A DNA stretch of 64,000 nt, taken from Adineta steineri. Its lineage: Eukaryota > Rotifera > Eurotatoria > Adinetida > Adinetidae. Under the pieces are notes generated by a model. It was not told the DNA's origin. It saw nothing but the letters and a program-made list of their open reading frames with translations, and ran no database searches. Positions within the stretch are counted from its first letter, which is position 1; each line of letters starts with the position of its first letter. Of this stretch, positions 38,892 through 50,700 are shown one piece after another. The stretch is taken from the NCBI GenBank assembly GCA_905250115.1, contig CAJNOI010000049.1, positions 528,359-592,358 of the forward strand. Reading direction: 5' to 3'. The position numbers and the translations under genes are program-made.

Positions 38892-40826
38892 ATGCAAAAT
38901 ACAGTAATACGTGCAATATTTGTCGCAATAAATGGTTTAATATTTATCGGATCGATAATTCTTAATCTCTTAGCTATTGTTTATATATTATCAACACGAG
39001 ATAAAACAACAATATCCATACTCGTGGTTAATTTAGCTATAGCTGATATTATTCATGCTAGTATGTAGAATTAAAAATGATTTTTTTGTGTGTTGTGAAT
39101 CTATAGATTCTGTTTTCTGTTTTAGTGGGTATTATTTTCTTCAGTAGTAATTTATTTACACGTAGTTGGATATTCGGTGAATTCGGATGCAAATTCAGTT
39201 TAACTACGGATGTTCTTTGTACAGTGGTATGTATAATTCTTATATAGAGAAGGAATCAATGATATTTATTCTCATAAAAATTCAACGGAAGAAATCTTCT
39301 TTTCTTATTATTTAAATCTTTTCTTTTTCTCGCATTGATAGAATAGATATTGAAAATTTCTGCTGAATGAATAGAAATATTATTCATAAATTTTGATTGA
39401 TTTATATTAATTTTCATATAAGAAAAAATATTTTCTATTCCAATCTAAAAATAGATTGTCAAAATGACAGTGCGAATTGTAGGTAAACATTATATTAGAT
39501 TTGATTTTATATTATTCTATTAATTATACAAAAAAATATTCAGATAATAGTGGTTGTCTCGTGAGACACTGTAATATTCTTTTGAGTAAGAAAATCTCTG
39601 CATGTATCACTATGATATCAGGAAAATATTTATCATTCAGAAATTTACTTTAATCAAAAATAGAATAAATATCTCTATCACAGGAATAATAATGCTTCTA
39701 AATTATGTTTATGTTATGTTAATAGTTTTCAGTGATAGTTTATAATATTCATACGGAAAAATCTTATTTTCTTCGTATGATTACAGTATTGACATATTCA
39801 TTAATTTAATGTCTTTTTATTATAACCTAATTAAGAACATAATGTTTCATTAAAAGTCTGGGAAAAGCCATTAAGAGCTAATAAGTAAAAACGTTTTCTG
39901 ACATGCAACCAACAAAAAAAAAGACTCTAAATAGCTAGAATTAATTAATCACATAAAAAAATTCTTGTTTATTTTTCTATTTTAAGGTTATTGTTTATAC
40001 AGTTGCAGCTTTAAGTATCGAACGTTACATAGATGCACGTTCAACATTAACAGCAAAATTTCGTTCATTAGTTACATTTGCATCATTAGTTCTTATATGG
40101 ACACTTGGTCTTTTAGTGTCATATCCATTTATTTTTTATACTTTTCTGCTTGATACAAGTAGTAATACAACAAAAAATTCCACAGCAACAGCAACAACAG
40201 CAACATATTCATGTCAATCACATTTAACTGAGAGAGAATTACTTGTTCATGAAATAGTTCTTTATGTCATTGCTTTTTTAATACCATATTCAATAATTGT
40301 TTTATTTTCGTTGAAATTACTTAAATTTTTACGTTCATGGTTAAAACGTAAAGAAAAATTGACACGTACAAGTGTGTCAAGAAAACGAACACGTGGTGTT
40401 AAACTTGTTTTATGTATTGTTTTATCATTTCTTATATGTTATACACCATTTTGGGCATTTAAATTTTATACACGTTTTATTGTTGATGAAAATGTTGTAC
40501 AACGACCAATATTACAACGTATTTTATCATATGTACATTTACTTGTTGTTTTACTTAATCATTTTGAAAGTGTACTTAATCCACTATTTTTTATTGTATT
40601 AACTGAACGTTTTTGTATAACATTTTCAAAACATCGAGAAAGACATTCAAGATTATTTGGACCATCATCAGCTATTTTATTAGCTGGAGGAAAAAAATCT
40701 ACTAAAACAGCAACATCAACATTAACATCAATAGCAAGAAATACAGAAACAAATAGTCTTTTAACATTTCATAATAATCATGTGGACATTAAACATAAAT
40801 TACCTATTGTTGTTCAATCTTTGTAA
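38892..40826 (+). CDS. Class A (rhodopsin-like) G-protein-coupled receptor
   Basis: Exons 38892-39060, 39126-39226 and 39987-40826 join to 369 aa. Seven hydrophobic helices are visible. TM1 has the LNLLAIVYIL pattern and TM2 NLAIADII with the conserved Asp. TM3 follows FGCKF, whose Cys should pair with the Cys of SCQSH in extracellular loop 2. The DRY box is ERY (residues 102-104), TM6 has CYTPFW in place of CWxP, and TM7 ends LNPLFF (N288) in place of NPxxY. The N-terminus before TM1 is only a few residues. The third intracellular loop is basic and the C-tail Ser/Thr-rich. The overall pattern suits a peptide-type receptor, but the ligand cannot be read from sequence. The second intron is 760 bp. 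AATAAA-like sequences follow the stop. Confidence 0.88.
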
Positions 40827-42011
40827 TTGTTTTTATAAAATAAATAAATAAAATATATGAAGTATTATATGTAATCGATATTTGATATGAAATCTTATAT
40901 AGATTTTACTTTGGTTGAATAAGTCAAAAGAAAAGTATGTTGAAGTAGACAATTAGTATTCCCAAGAGTTTATTTTAGAAAGATGACAATGAGTAGAATG
41001 AAAATATCCATGATAAAAATAATATTATGTTGTTTATCATTAAGAGTTATTCTAAAGTTGTATGAGACAAACTTTTTAATGACTCGACAATTTCCGTCAG
41101 TCTCATTAATTGAAGACATTATTCTTTTCCAAAACAGTCGGACTTCTCTAGGCTACGGGCAAAAGATATAAATATATATTCCGCATATAACATCATAAGA
41201 TAAATTGATTATTTACTACAAAATATCAGTCGGCAAAAATAATTCAATACTGATAAAAATTTTAAAATTTATCCTATTTATAAAACAAATTGAAAAAACC
41301 ATGTGGGATTCATAATAAGGGAAATTTTTTCGATATTATTTTATTGGCATTGAGATACAAGATGATTATTTTCTGTGTCATTTCAACCCTTCTAGAAATC
41401 TTTTAGGAATAAAGAAAAATAAGCTTTATTAAAACTCTATATATAGTATGTAAAAACAATATTTATACAATCTTAAACATCATGAATTTAATGAAATTTA
41501 ATACATAGTTTGTTTTCATGATTTTTAAAAGTTGTATGTTGTTGAGTATTTTTTGTTGAGAAATTCTTTCAATAATAAAAAATCAGCATTTATAAAACAA
41601 TGTTTATCTTTCATGTTTTTTTGCAAAGGTAAAAATCAGCGAGAGAGGAAGAGAAGCTCGTATTTTATTTTTATATGGACTATGATTCATAAGATGGTTT
41701 TTTTTGTTGCCAACTGGATTATTTTTTTTCGTTTCTTTATTGTTTATTTGCGTCGAAAAATACTTCAAACTACGACGACGTATGATTCAAGTCGATAAAA
41801 TACAAAATATCAGGTATATTTTTTTTTTCGTCTATCGGTCTGGATATGTCGTCTCATAGAGTAAAAGAAACGCTAATATAAAAAAGTAATCTGACAAAAC
41901 TTTACACGTCATTTTCTATCAGTTCTCTTCCTTTTCGTTTTCAAACTATATAAAGATTTCGTATCATACATAATATTTATTATTGAAAATACGAACACAT
42001 TATTACTTCGC
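40827..42011. other. Intergenic between GPCR and ART-TPR gene
   Basis: About 1.2 kb, AT-rich. Short open frames (for example at 41532-41798) are Phe/Tyr/Lys-rich shadows of AT-rich DNA. No gene called. Confidence 0.45.
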
Positions 42012-43832
42012 ATGGGACCTGCATTAGGATCAATAAAATCGAAAGGCTTCCAAGATAATGAAGATGATATATTGGAACCAGATATTTCTACTACAGATTG
42101 GATTAAATCTATTGAAAATACATTTACATACGTTTGGTGTGACGCATCACTTGGTACACCAAATAATACTGATGATATTAAAAATACTGTTATACAAATA
42201 GCAAATGTTGTAAATAAAAATCGACAACTTGTACATACATTTAATGAATTAAATGCTTGTGAAGATTTTATTACACGTGTTCATAATGTATGTTTGATTA
42301 TATCTGGTTCATTAGGTGAAGTATTTGTACCAAAAATTCATAATCTTGATCAAATACATTCAATATATATATTCTGTTGTAATAAACCCAAACATGAATT
42401 ATGGGCGCGACATTATGGAAAAATTTGTGGAGTATTTACTAATATAAAAGAAATATGTCAATCAATACAATCTTATATTATTTCAAAATCACCAGTATAT
42501 TATGATCGAATAAATTTTAATATTATTAATAATGAAACAGGTTCATCATGTTTAATTTATTCGAAATTAATTCAAATGATTTTATTTAATATGGAATCAC
42601 ATGATCATGGTAAACAAGATATGATTAAATATTGTCGAAATGAATATACATCAAAATATCAAATACAATTAATTGATGAATTTGAAAAAAATTATTCAAA
42701 AAATACTCCTATATGGTGGTATACAAGAAATGGTTTTTTTCAAGGAATTATTAATCGTGCATTACGTACAAATGATCTATATGTTTTATGTTCAATGTAT
42801 CGATTTATTAAAGATATGAATTTAACACTTTTACAATTGTATGATAAACGAAAACCATCAAATGAACCATTGATTCTTTATTTTGGTCAAGTATTATCTG
42901 ATTATGATTTTGAAACAATAAGACAAAATCGAGGTGGATTAGTATCTGTTGATCAATTTATATCGACAAATCCTGATATGAATGTTGCAGTTTTATTTAT
43001 TAAACAACAAAATTTTTCAAAATCAAATACAAACAGAATTCGCGTACTTTTTCGTATTCATATTGATCAAAAAGTTCAACCAATTGTTCCATATGCAAAT
43101 ATTGGTGCTATTAGTGATTTTGTACATATACAAGAATATCTTATATCAATGTCAAGTGTATTTCGAATTGATAAAGTTGAATTAACTGATACTTCATCTA
43201 TATGGTTAGTACAATTAACATTAATCGATAAAAATGATATACAATATAATAATATCATACAAGATATAGAAAATAAACAATCAGATGATATGAATTTATC
43301 TGAATTAGGTTATACGGTTAAAGATCGATTATCTGAATTTAAATCAGCTAATAATTTATTTAAACAAGCATTACAAACGCAAAAAGAAGAATATCGAACA
43401 ATTATTTTACATTATAATATGGCAGTTATATATGATGCTATAAATGAACATGAAAATTCTGTCGAAGAATATCGATGTGTATTAACAATGGCACGAAATT
43501 TTATACAAACATGTGCTAACGGCGATGATTTATGCTTAGTACCAGTATTTTCAAATATGGCTTTAACTTTTCAACAAGCAAATAAATTTAATGAAGCAAT
43601 AACGTTTGCATTTCGTGCGTTACGTATTATTACACATTCTCAAATTAAATCAACATTAAATAAAGAACTTGAATCTTCATGCTATTTTATTCTTGGATCC
43701 ATACATGATCGTGAAGGAAAAACTTCTGAAGCGCAAACTTTCTATAAAAAAGCGCTCAGTATTCGACAAGAATATTTACCATTAGGTCATTCAGATATAA
43801 CTGTTTTACAAAGACTTATTACATTACTATGA
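42012..43832 (+). CDS. NAD:arginine ADP-ribosyltransferase-like domain with C-terminal TPRs
   Basis: Single exon, 606 aa. Residues ~35-160 (TYVWCDASLG..., LIISGSLGEVFVP, IYIFCCN) form a receiver-like alpha/beta domain that commonly precedes ART domains in bdelloid proteins. Residues ~215-415 match the ART fold: ILYFGQVLSDYDF, then GGLVSVDQFISTN, a VAVLF strand, and HIQEYLISMSSVFRID. Residues ~440-606 hold kinesin-light-chain-like TPRs (YNMAVIYDAINEHENSVEEY; ALTFQQANKFNEAITFAFRAL; GSIHDREGKTSEAQTFYKKAL). Active ARTs carry an R-S-E triad. Here the usual YRGQ Arg is Phe (F291), the Ser (S318) remains, and the ExE pair reads I373-Q-E375, so only the second Glu is kept. Enzyme activity is therefore doubtful. 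No signal peptide, so likely intracellular. The absence of introns is notable among these genes. Confidence 0.88.
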   Translation: MGPALGSIKSKGFQDNEDDILEPDISTTDWIKSIENTFTYVWCDASLGTPNNTDDIKNTVIQIANVVNKNRQLVHTFNELNACEDFITRVHNVCLIISGSLGEVFVPKIHNLDQIHSIYIFCCNKPKHELWARHYGKICGVFTNIKEICQSIQSYIISKSPVYYDRINFNIINNETGSSCLIYSKLIQMILFNMESHDHGKQDMIKYCRNEYTSKYQIQLIDEFEKNYSKNTPIWWYTRNGFFQGIINRALRTNDLYVLCSMYRFIKDMNLTLLQLYDKRKPSNEPLILYFGQVLSDYDFETIRQNRGGLVSVDQFISTNPDMNVAVLFIKQQNFSKSNTNRIRVLFRIHIDQKVQPIVPYANIGAISDFVHIQEYLISMSSVFRIDKVELTDTSSIWLVQLTLIDKNDIQYNNIIQDIENKQSDDMNLSELGYTVKDRLSEFKSANNLFKQALQTQKEEYRTIILHYNMAVIYDAINEHENSVEEYRCVLTMARNFIQTCANGDDLCLVPVFSNMALTFQQANKFNEAITFAFRALRIITHSQIKSTLNKELESSCYFILGSIHDREGKTSEAQTFYKKALSIRQEYLPLGHSDITVLQRLITLL

Positions 43833-45873
43833 ATCAAACAAAATGATTTCGATGAAATCTAATTAAGTTTTTCTCAAACGAGTCTATATATATATATATG
43901 TTCGACTCGAAATATCTGATGAAACTTGATTTGTTTCATAACAATGAAATTTTTTGTTTTCTAATATGGTATTGTTTGTATTGTAAAATTCTTATGTAGT
44001 TATTAATAAATGTGTCTTAATAAGAGAATCTGAAAATATATTTTAGAAATTTATCAAGTCAAGTATAGGATAATTCAGACATACAATTATCTTACTAAAA
44101 AACTGACATATGTACTTCTCGTGACAGATTTTCTTTCTGAAGAATTTTTTTTGCTTCTTCAGTCATGATGATTAGAGTCTAGTTGCGTACCAGTTAATAG
44201 AATGTGAATAATTCTACCTACACAATGACTGGAAATATGAGTGTGTACTTGGGCTTGGTTGAGATAAAATGTCAGATGACGCACAGACTCAGGCTATAGT
44301 ACCGACTTTTTAACAGTTGATTTATTTGTAACTATAAGTTTACAATAAGTAGTTATATTTCTTTAATTGAGACTTTTTATCAACAATAAATATACAATAT
44401 GTTTTGCAGAATATCCTCTCTATCGTAAACATCTTTCGGGCTTTTTCAAAGTATTCAATATAGAAGAAAATAAAGTTATAATCTCTTTGATCATTTGCAG
44501 TACACTGAACAAGATATAGTATTTTGTAGAACTATTCACACAGTGTATAAAACGATGGGCAGTTCGATTGTAACCATCATGATTGAAGAAAAGAATTTTT
44601 TAATGAGATAACCGCAGGCGCTAGTAGTCTCATACTTGAGAGAGATCTACTTGACTTAATCATGTTATATATATTTCAATGAAACTTCCACGATACATTT
44701 GAGAACTCGTTACTAGCTAGACTTTATAAATAATTTATTTGAAAAAGTATGTTGTTGTTGTTATATATAGAATGAATTTATTCTTCAAAATTTAAACATT
44801 AAAACCAAGTTGATTAAGTAAATTTTTAAATCTTCACCAAAAGAAAAAACACTAGCGTTATGATATGAAATATTTCAATTAAAACAGATTAGAATCATGA
44901 TTATAAAAAAAGAACATTCAAATAAGAGCAAATTTTAATTGGAGATATTTTTAACTGAATAAATCCACATGACTTTGTCTATTTAGGTGTTTTCAAGCAT
45001 AATAGTTAATCCTTATCGTAAAAATAATTAGAGTTTATTGAGTATAGAAGCTTATTAATCTATCTATCGTCTATAAAAAGTATTAAAATCGATGAAAGAT
45101 TTATTCTAAAATATATTATAATTAGTTTTCAGATACTGTTATTTTCTTTTCTCAAATCATCTATGCGAATCTTTTTTCCAATTAATTTTTGTCCGTGATT
45201 AAAATTCTCAATCTATATCTTAGGTTTATTATTATCCAAATGCTAAATTGATGATACACTCAATTTATTCTCTTTTAACATACATCACGCAAACATGATT
45301 TAATGTTATTATTAGACTATGCATTATGGTACACCCACAATCGAATATAATCTTATTAGATCTCAGTTTCTTCTCGAGTTCTTTTTATTATATGTCATAT
45401 GAAATTTTTGTATTGATAACAATTCATTAACGTCATTTGTATTCAATAGTTTTATATATTCGATATTAAGAAAATGCTCTAAATGATTAAATATAGTTAG
45501 ACAGAAATTCATTCGATTAGATGTAAGTTGAGCTTGTATAAAAAAGAAATTTGATACTAAATCTAATTAATTTTTATGCGCTAAATTGTTCCGGTACAAA
45601 TCAATTCCGATTAGATTTTTTCCTTTCTAAACAAAATATTTTCTTAATATGATAATTATACGGAAACTCATTAAATATTTAAGATTTATTATTAAAATGG
45701 CATGCAAATATAAAACTTCATTTTGTATCCTAGTGCCAAGAAAATAAAAAAAAAATATTCAAGCTCATTCAGTCTTTATTTTTATCAAAACTGTTCTGAT
45801 CATTATATATAATTGTCTTTTTGTTTCTTTTATTATACCTGTGAGAAAGAAAATGGTGTAATAAATAATTTTT
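43833..45873. other. Intergenic, convergent gene ends
   Basis: About 2 kb between the ends of the ART-TPR gene (+) and neuropeptide gene (-). AT-rich, with one short perfect hairpin (CTGAAGAA/TTCTTCAG at 44137-44162). No gene recognised. Confidence 0.5.
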
Positions 45874-46397
45874 TTATCCGAATCGTAAAAATTCGCCTTT
45901 TCGACTAAAACGAAGAAATTCGTTGTTTGATGGTGATTGTGATCGTCGGCCAAAACGAAGAAATGTTGCCCCATTAGGATTAGCACGACCAAATCGAAGA
46001 AATGTTGGATTTGATCGACCAAAACGAAGAAATGATCCTGATGGTGATACTTGTCGACCAAAACGGAGAAATGATCCTGATGGTGATACTTGTCGACCGA
46101 ATCTTAGAAATGATGTCGAACGGCGCATATAATCATTATCTTCATTACTTTCACTACTGCTAGAGGATTCATCTTCATTATTATATGCATATGCGGATTG
46201 AAGATATAAATTTAAACGATCACTTGGAGATACATTTTCTAAATCTATTAATAAAAAATAAAAACAATTTCTAAGATCAAAATAGTGTAATATATATACA
46301 TACCACTTGATGCTCTTGTTACGAATTGTATGCATATAAGTGCTGATAGAATAGTAAATAAATACATTATACTCGATGAATGATGGAAAAAGGACAT
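45874..46397 (-). CDS. FLRFamide neuropeptide precursor
   Basis: Exons 46304-46397 and 45874-46244 join to 154 aa. Exon 1 encodes a signal peptide (hydrophobic core [14 protein letters not shown], likely cut near TRASS). An acidic Ser/Glu spacer follows, then seven FLRF units: [22 protein letters not shown] twice, [38 protein letters not shown] and a terminal GEFLRFG before the stop. In six units FLRF is followed by Gly, the amide donor. In the sixth copy Ser replaces that Gly, so the peptide cannot be amidated. Cleavage would be mainly at single Arg, with dibasic sites before the first copy (RR) and after the sixth (RK). Expected products are secreted FMRFamide-like transmitters. The repeat unit also appears at DNA level as near-identical ~39-bp blocks. 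Confidence 0.95.
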
Positions 46398-47748
46398 CTG
46401 AATAGAATAGTTAAAAGAAAAATATTTGTTCTTTATTTATTTCTCTATTATTTATATATATATAAGTTCTATAGCGAGGGAAGAGAAAAAAAGTCTTTAT
46501 TGAACTAAAGTCATTTTTTATTTTAATATAAACATAGTCGAGTACTTATAATTATGTAGGACTGCGTAGGCGGTATTTCACTTATAAAGAATAATTCGTT
46601 ATAAGGTAAAATTACATAAAAAAACGATAGGGAAAAAAATAAGAGGTTACTACCAATGTGTGCATAGTAAAAGCAGTAATTATCATTACATTTCTTCTTT
46701 TTTTTTCATTTAATAATTATACCATACTATAGATCAAATAATGTTCATCGCAACTTTTATGTTTTGCTATAAAGTAATTTGAATAATGCTTTCTCTTCTT
46801 TCTAGTCTCGATTACCTGTCCATTTTATTAATGAATGATATAAATACTATTTTATAACTATTTATAGCTAAGTTTTTTTCTTTCAAGAATAAATATACAT
46901 CTTGAAATTCTATTGTGTATGCATGACTGATATTTGAGAGAAGATATCATCTTGAATATAAATAACTCAATATGTAGATATTTTCAGTAAGTTAATCTAT
47001 AAGATCTTTTCAATTATGAGGAAATAGAGTCGTTATAATACTTTCATAGAAAAATACTTGTAATATTTCAACTATAAATAATGTACTCCTTTTTATTAAT
47101 AGAATGTCTTTCTGACTTATATACTTCAATTACAGACATATGCTTATATAAGAATAATTTTAATTGAAAAAAACAAGAGAAAGTTCAAGTACTTTTGTTT
47201 TTCTGGTCATATACATCATATTCGATTTTTTTTGTTGTTTATTATTTATATATAAACAAATCAAATTAATTGATAATTTTTTAATTGAATGTTTTTTTTT
47301 GTATATGATATATATAATGAGAATAAGATCAAGCTTTTCTGTTTATTATCTTATTTCATGTTTCTAATCTTTATGCAATAATAATGATGAGTCTAATTTT
47401 CTAATCTACTGTCTGGAGTATATCTCATTTACATGTATGAAAATAAATCTGTAAAATAAGAACGATGCATTCAACGATAAAACAATTCATCCTAAAGTGC
47501 TTTTACGAATGACTTACCTTCATTCTAACTAGAGTAATCTTAGACGATATATATATATATATGTGTGTGTGTAGGTACGCTTGTTAGATCTATAGAAAGA
47601 AAAAGGAAACGAACAGGCGTACTCGTCGCGCTCGATAATAAGATGTTGAAATAGTGTGTACTTGGAATGTGTTGAACGACAGTAACGATCTTTATTTATG
47701 TCTTTTATTCGTAAAAGAGAAAAAGATAAAAAAATAGATCTAATGACA
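46398..47748. other. Intergenic between CFAP46 3' end and neuropeptide gene
   Basis: About 1.35 kb on the same-strand boundary. It should contain the neuropeptide promoter near 46400-46600. AT-rich with a TA/TG run near 47551. No coding exon seen. Confidence 0.45.
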
Positions 47749-50700
47749 TCAAGGTGTAAATGTCAGATTTGGTAATCCAAATATAACAGTATTTAGTTGT
47801 TGAAGTTGCAAGGTTGGACGTTGAATTTCTTCTTTTGGTTCAATTTCCGATGATACATCGGAATTAACGTTTGTTGGATGTGCTGATGATGATAATTTTT
47901 TATTTGTATCTTTTGAAGGTATTGGTTGTTGTTGTTTGTTTTTTGGTGATGGTGAACGATCTTTCTTATTTGTAGAAGCATTTCCCTTATTTTTTGCATC
48001 TTTTAATGTTGTTGCAGCTGCTGGATCAATTTCAACTGGACGAAAATATGGATAAACATTTAAACGTAATGCTTGACTCAATGAACAATGAAGTGTCGCA
48101 GAGTCTAAAGATAGAAGTAATTATTGAGATTAAAAGAAACCGGAAGTTAAAAACAGAATTATAACCTGTAAAAGTATTGATTAATATATTTTCATTTTCA
48201 TTTATTGTTGATTTCCATTGATTGAGTAATATAGATTTAACACCACCTGAACTCCATAAAAGTGCAGTTTCAGTTGATCGATCAAGTTGAATTGAATCAT
48301 GATCATTATTATTAATTAATCTTAAATAAGTATATATTTAATAATTTATATACAAATAAATTTTTTAATTAATATTTACGATAGAGGTGTATTAACAAAA
48401 CTTGTTGATGTTCGATCAAATGAACATAAAATTGTACAACCTAATTAACCAAAAAGAAAATATAATTAAAAATTTGAATGAAAGTTTTTTTCACCATTTT
48501 TAGATAAAGTTGGACATTTATAGGGTCCAACTAATTCACTTAATGTATGTGCACCATAATAAACAACACCTTGAGCTTCACTAATAATGCGTTCAAGTTC
48601 AACAGTACTAAAGAATAATTTTTAATTAAAAATTCTTGATTATATGTCATAAAATATTCGGGTGAATAAACATAGGAATAACAAAGAGATACCGAAGGGA
48701 TAAATAAAGAAGAATATATAGGGAGATAGCTAAACTTACGATAAATATTGACTAGAAGGAGGAATAGGTATACTTTTTTGTGATCTGAAATATATATGTT
48801 TTATAAGGTTGATATAAATTAAATGGAGTAGATTTTATTTTATAAGAATATATATTAATAATTTTATATTCTTACTTTATTGTTGGTCCGTCTTGTTTTG
48901 TTGTTTTCCATTTTGAAAAAAGTTGAGGAAATTTTTGTCGAAGTAAATCAAATGGTGTAGTTGTTTTGTTTTCTAAAAACAGAAAAAAAAGAAATTTGTT
49001 TTCTTCAATAAAATTAATCTTTCATCAAATTTACCAGTTGATGATTTAAGTAAAACAGGTTCCATTAGATAATAAGTATTACTTGAATCAATAACTTGTA
49101 TTTCGCTAGTAACTTCACCAGCCTTGAAATAAATTGAATTTATCTTTTATGTTATATTTTAAAAGGAATACTTACTTCTTTCGCACCACCTTTCTTGCCT
49201 TTGCCATCTGTAAAGAAAAATAAAACAAAATAAAATAAGAGATCATAGATTTTATTTTCGTTTAAAATATGCGTGCTCTTGAAGAAGTAAATGTAGAGAT
49301 AAAGTATGGATAATGGATTCATCTTTCATCTACTTAAGCTTTGTAGAATGAAAACAAGGTTATTTGTGTCGGAGATCAAAAGGCATTCCTGTCAGTGTTC
49401 AAGGTTTCTTATCGATAATCAAGGCATGTTAGTCTTGACCTTTAACTATGGTATCAACTGATAAATATATAAAATTGTTCTTGACATCTTACAGAAATAT
49501 TTAGTTTTCTTCAAAAATCTTATTCATATTTTTTAGTATTACCAGAAGTATATTGTAATATTGCTCAATATATCTGCTTGTCCACGTAAAATCTTACCTC
49601 TGTGGGCGAAGTTTTTACAAGAAAATATATTTATCTCCTGAAGTAGACGACATACATAGTCCAAATTTTTAGCATAAGTTTAACAGTGATATGGTGAATA
49701 TACATGTGTGTGAAATTGGTCTGGAGTGACTGTTTATAGTGAAGAAATAGACATGCGAAAATGTGCTTCCATCATGACACATATTTCTGCGGCGCAAAGG
49801 CAGCTTTAAATATTTTTTCAAGGTTTCTTTTTCTTTAGATACTGTATCATCCAGTCTATCAATCTGCTACAAATCGTGTTTTTTTATCCCTGTTATTAAA
49901 CATGATGTTCCATTTTGTGTGATTCCGTAACAAGATATATTTTTGATCGTAAAACACAAACAGATTCAATAAACTTAAGAAAAACTCCCATCCTTTTGAA
50001 GAGGAATTAGACTAACATAGACTTTGTAAAGGCTTAGACTTATCGGTTACCGTATGACCGACTTATAGAATTTATATGAGGAAAAAATATGATTCCATCA
50101 CGCTTGGACACGCCGATATCGAGATTATTTCTTACCATCAACTGGAGCTGTAGTTTCATCAATACCAATAGTTGGATTTAAACGATTATAAACCGATTGA
50201 ATCGAAAAATCTCTTGAAATACCACCGATTTGAACATGTCGAAATATATCAAGTGATTCAAGTGGTAAATGTGCTAGACGTGGATCAATTAGAAGTATAA
50301 GATGATCGGAACTAAGCATTGATCGAGATTCATATTGTTTTTCCGAACTAAATTAATAATGAAAAAAAAAACAATAAATTATTCATATATTTTGATTTGT
50401 TTTTTCTTCCTACTCAAGATAGTTTGAAAGTAATGATTTAATAGGCGAAAAATATTCATTTAATTCAACAAGTAATTCATCAATAAAACGTTGTCTTAAT
50501 TCATTTATTGAACTAATATCAACTGGATCAGGCTAGAGAAATAAAAACAACATTGATTATTCATTCATAATTATTATTAAAAATAAAACACAAAGCTATT
50601 TATTTATTGCAATAGGAGTGAAAGTTAATATAAGTGTATATGATATTATAGGAATATATATATATATGTAATAAAAATGGTAGACAAACATTTATCCAAC

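Noticed and set aside
41532..41798. 88-codon ORF rich in Phe, Lys and Tyr
   Set aside because: Composition follows AT-rich DNA; no domain, no conserved context.
44137..44162. Perfect 8-bp hairpin followed by ordinary sequence, resembling a bacterial terminator
   Set aside because: The genome is eukaryotic and a short hairpin with a T-rich loop is expected by chance in such DNA.
45923..46132. Plus-strand ORF with PKRRN repeats
   Set aside because: It is the antisense shadow of the FLRFGR-coding repeat. The minus-strand reading has a signal peptide and processing sites.
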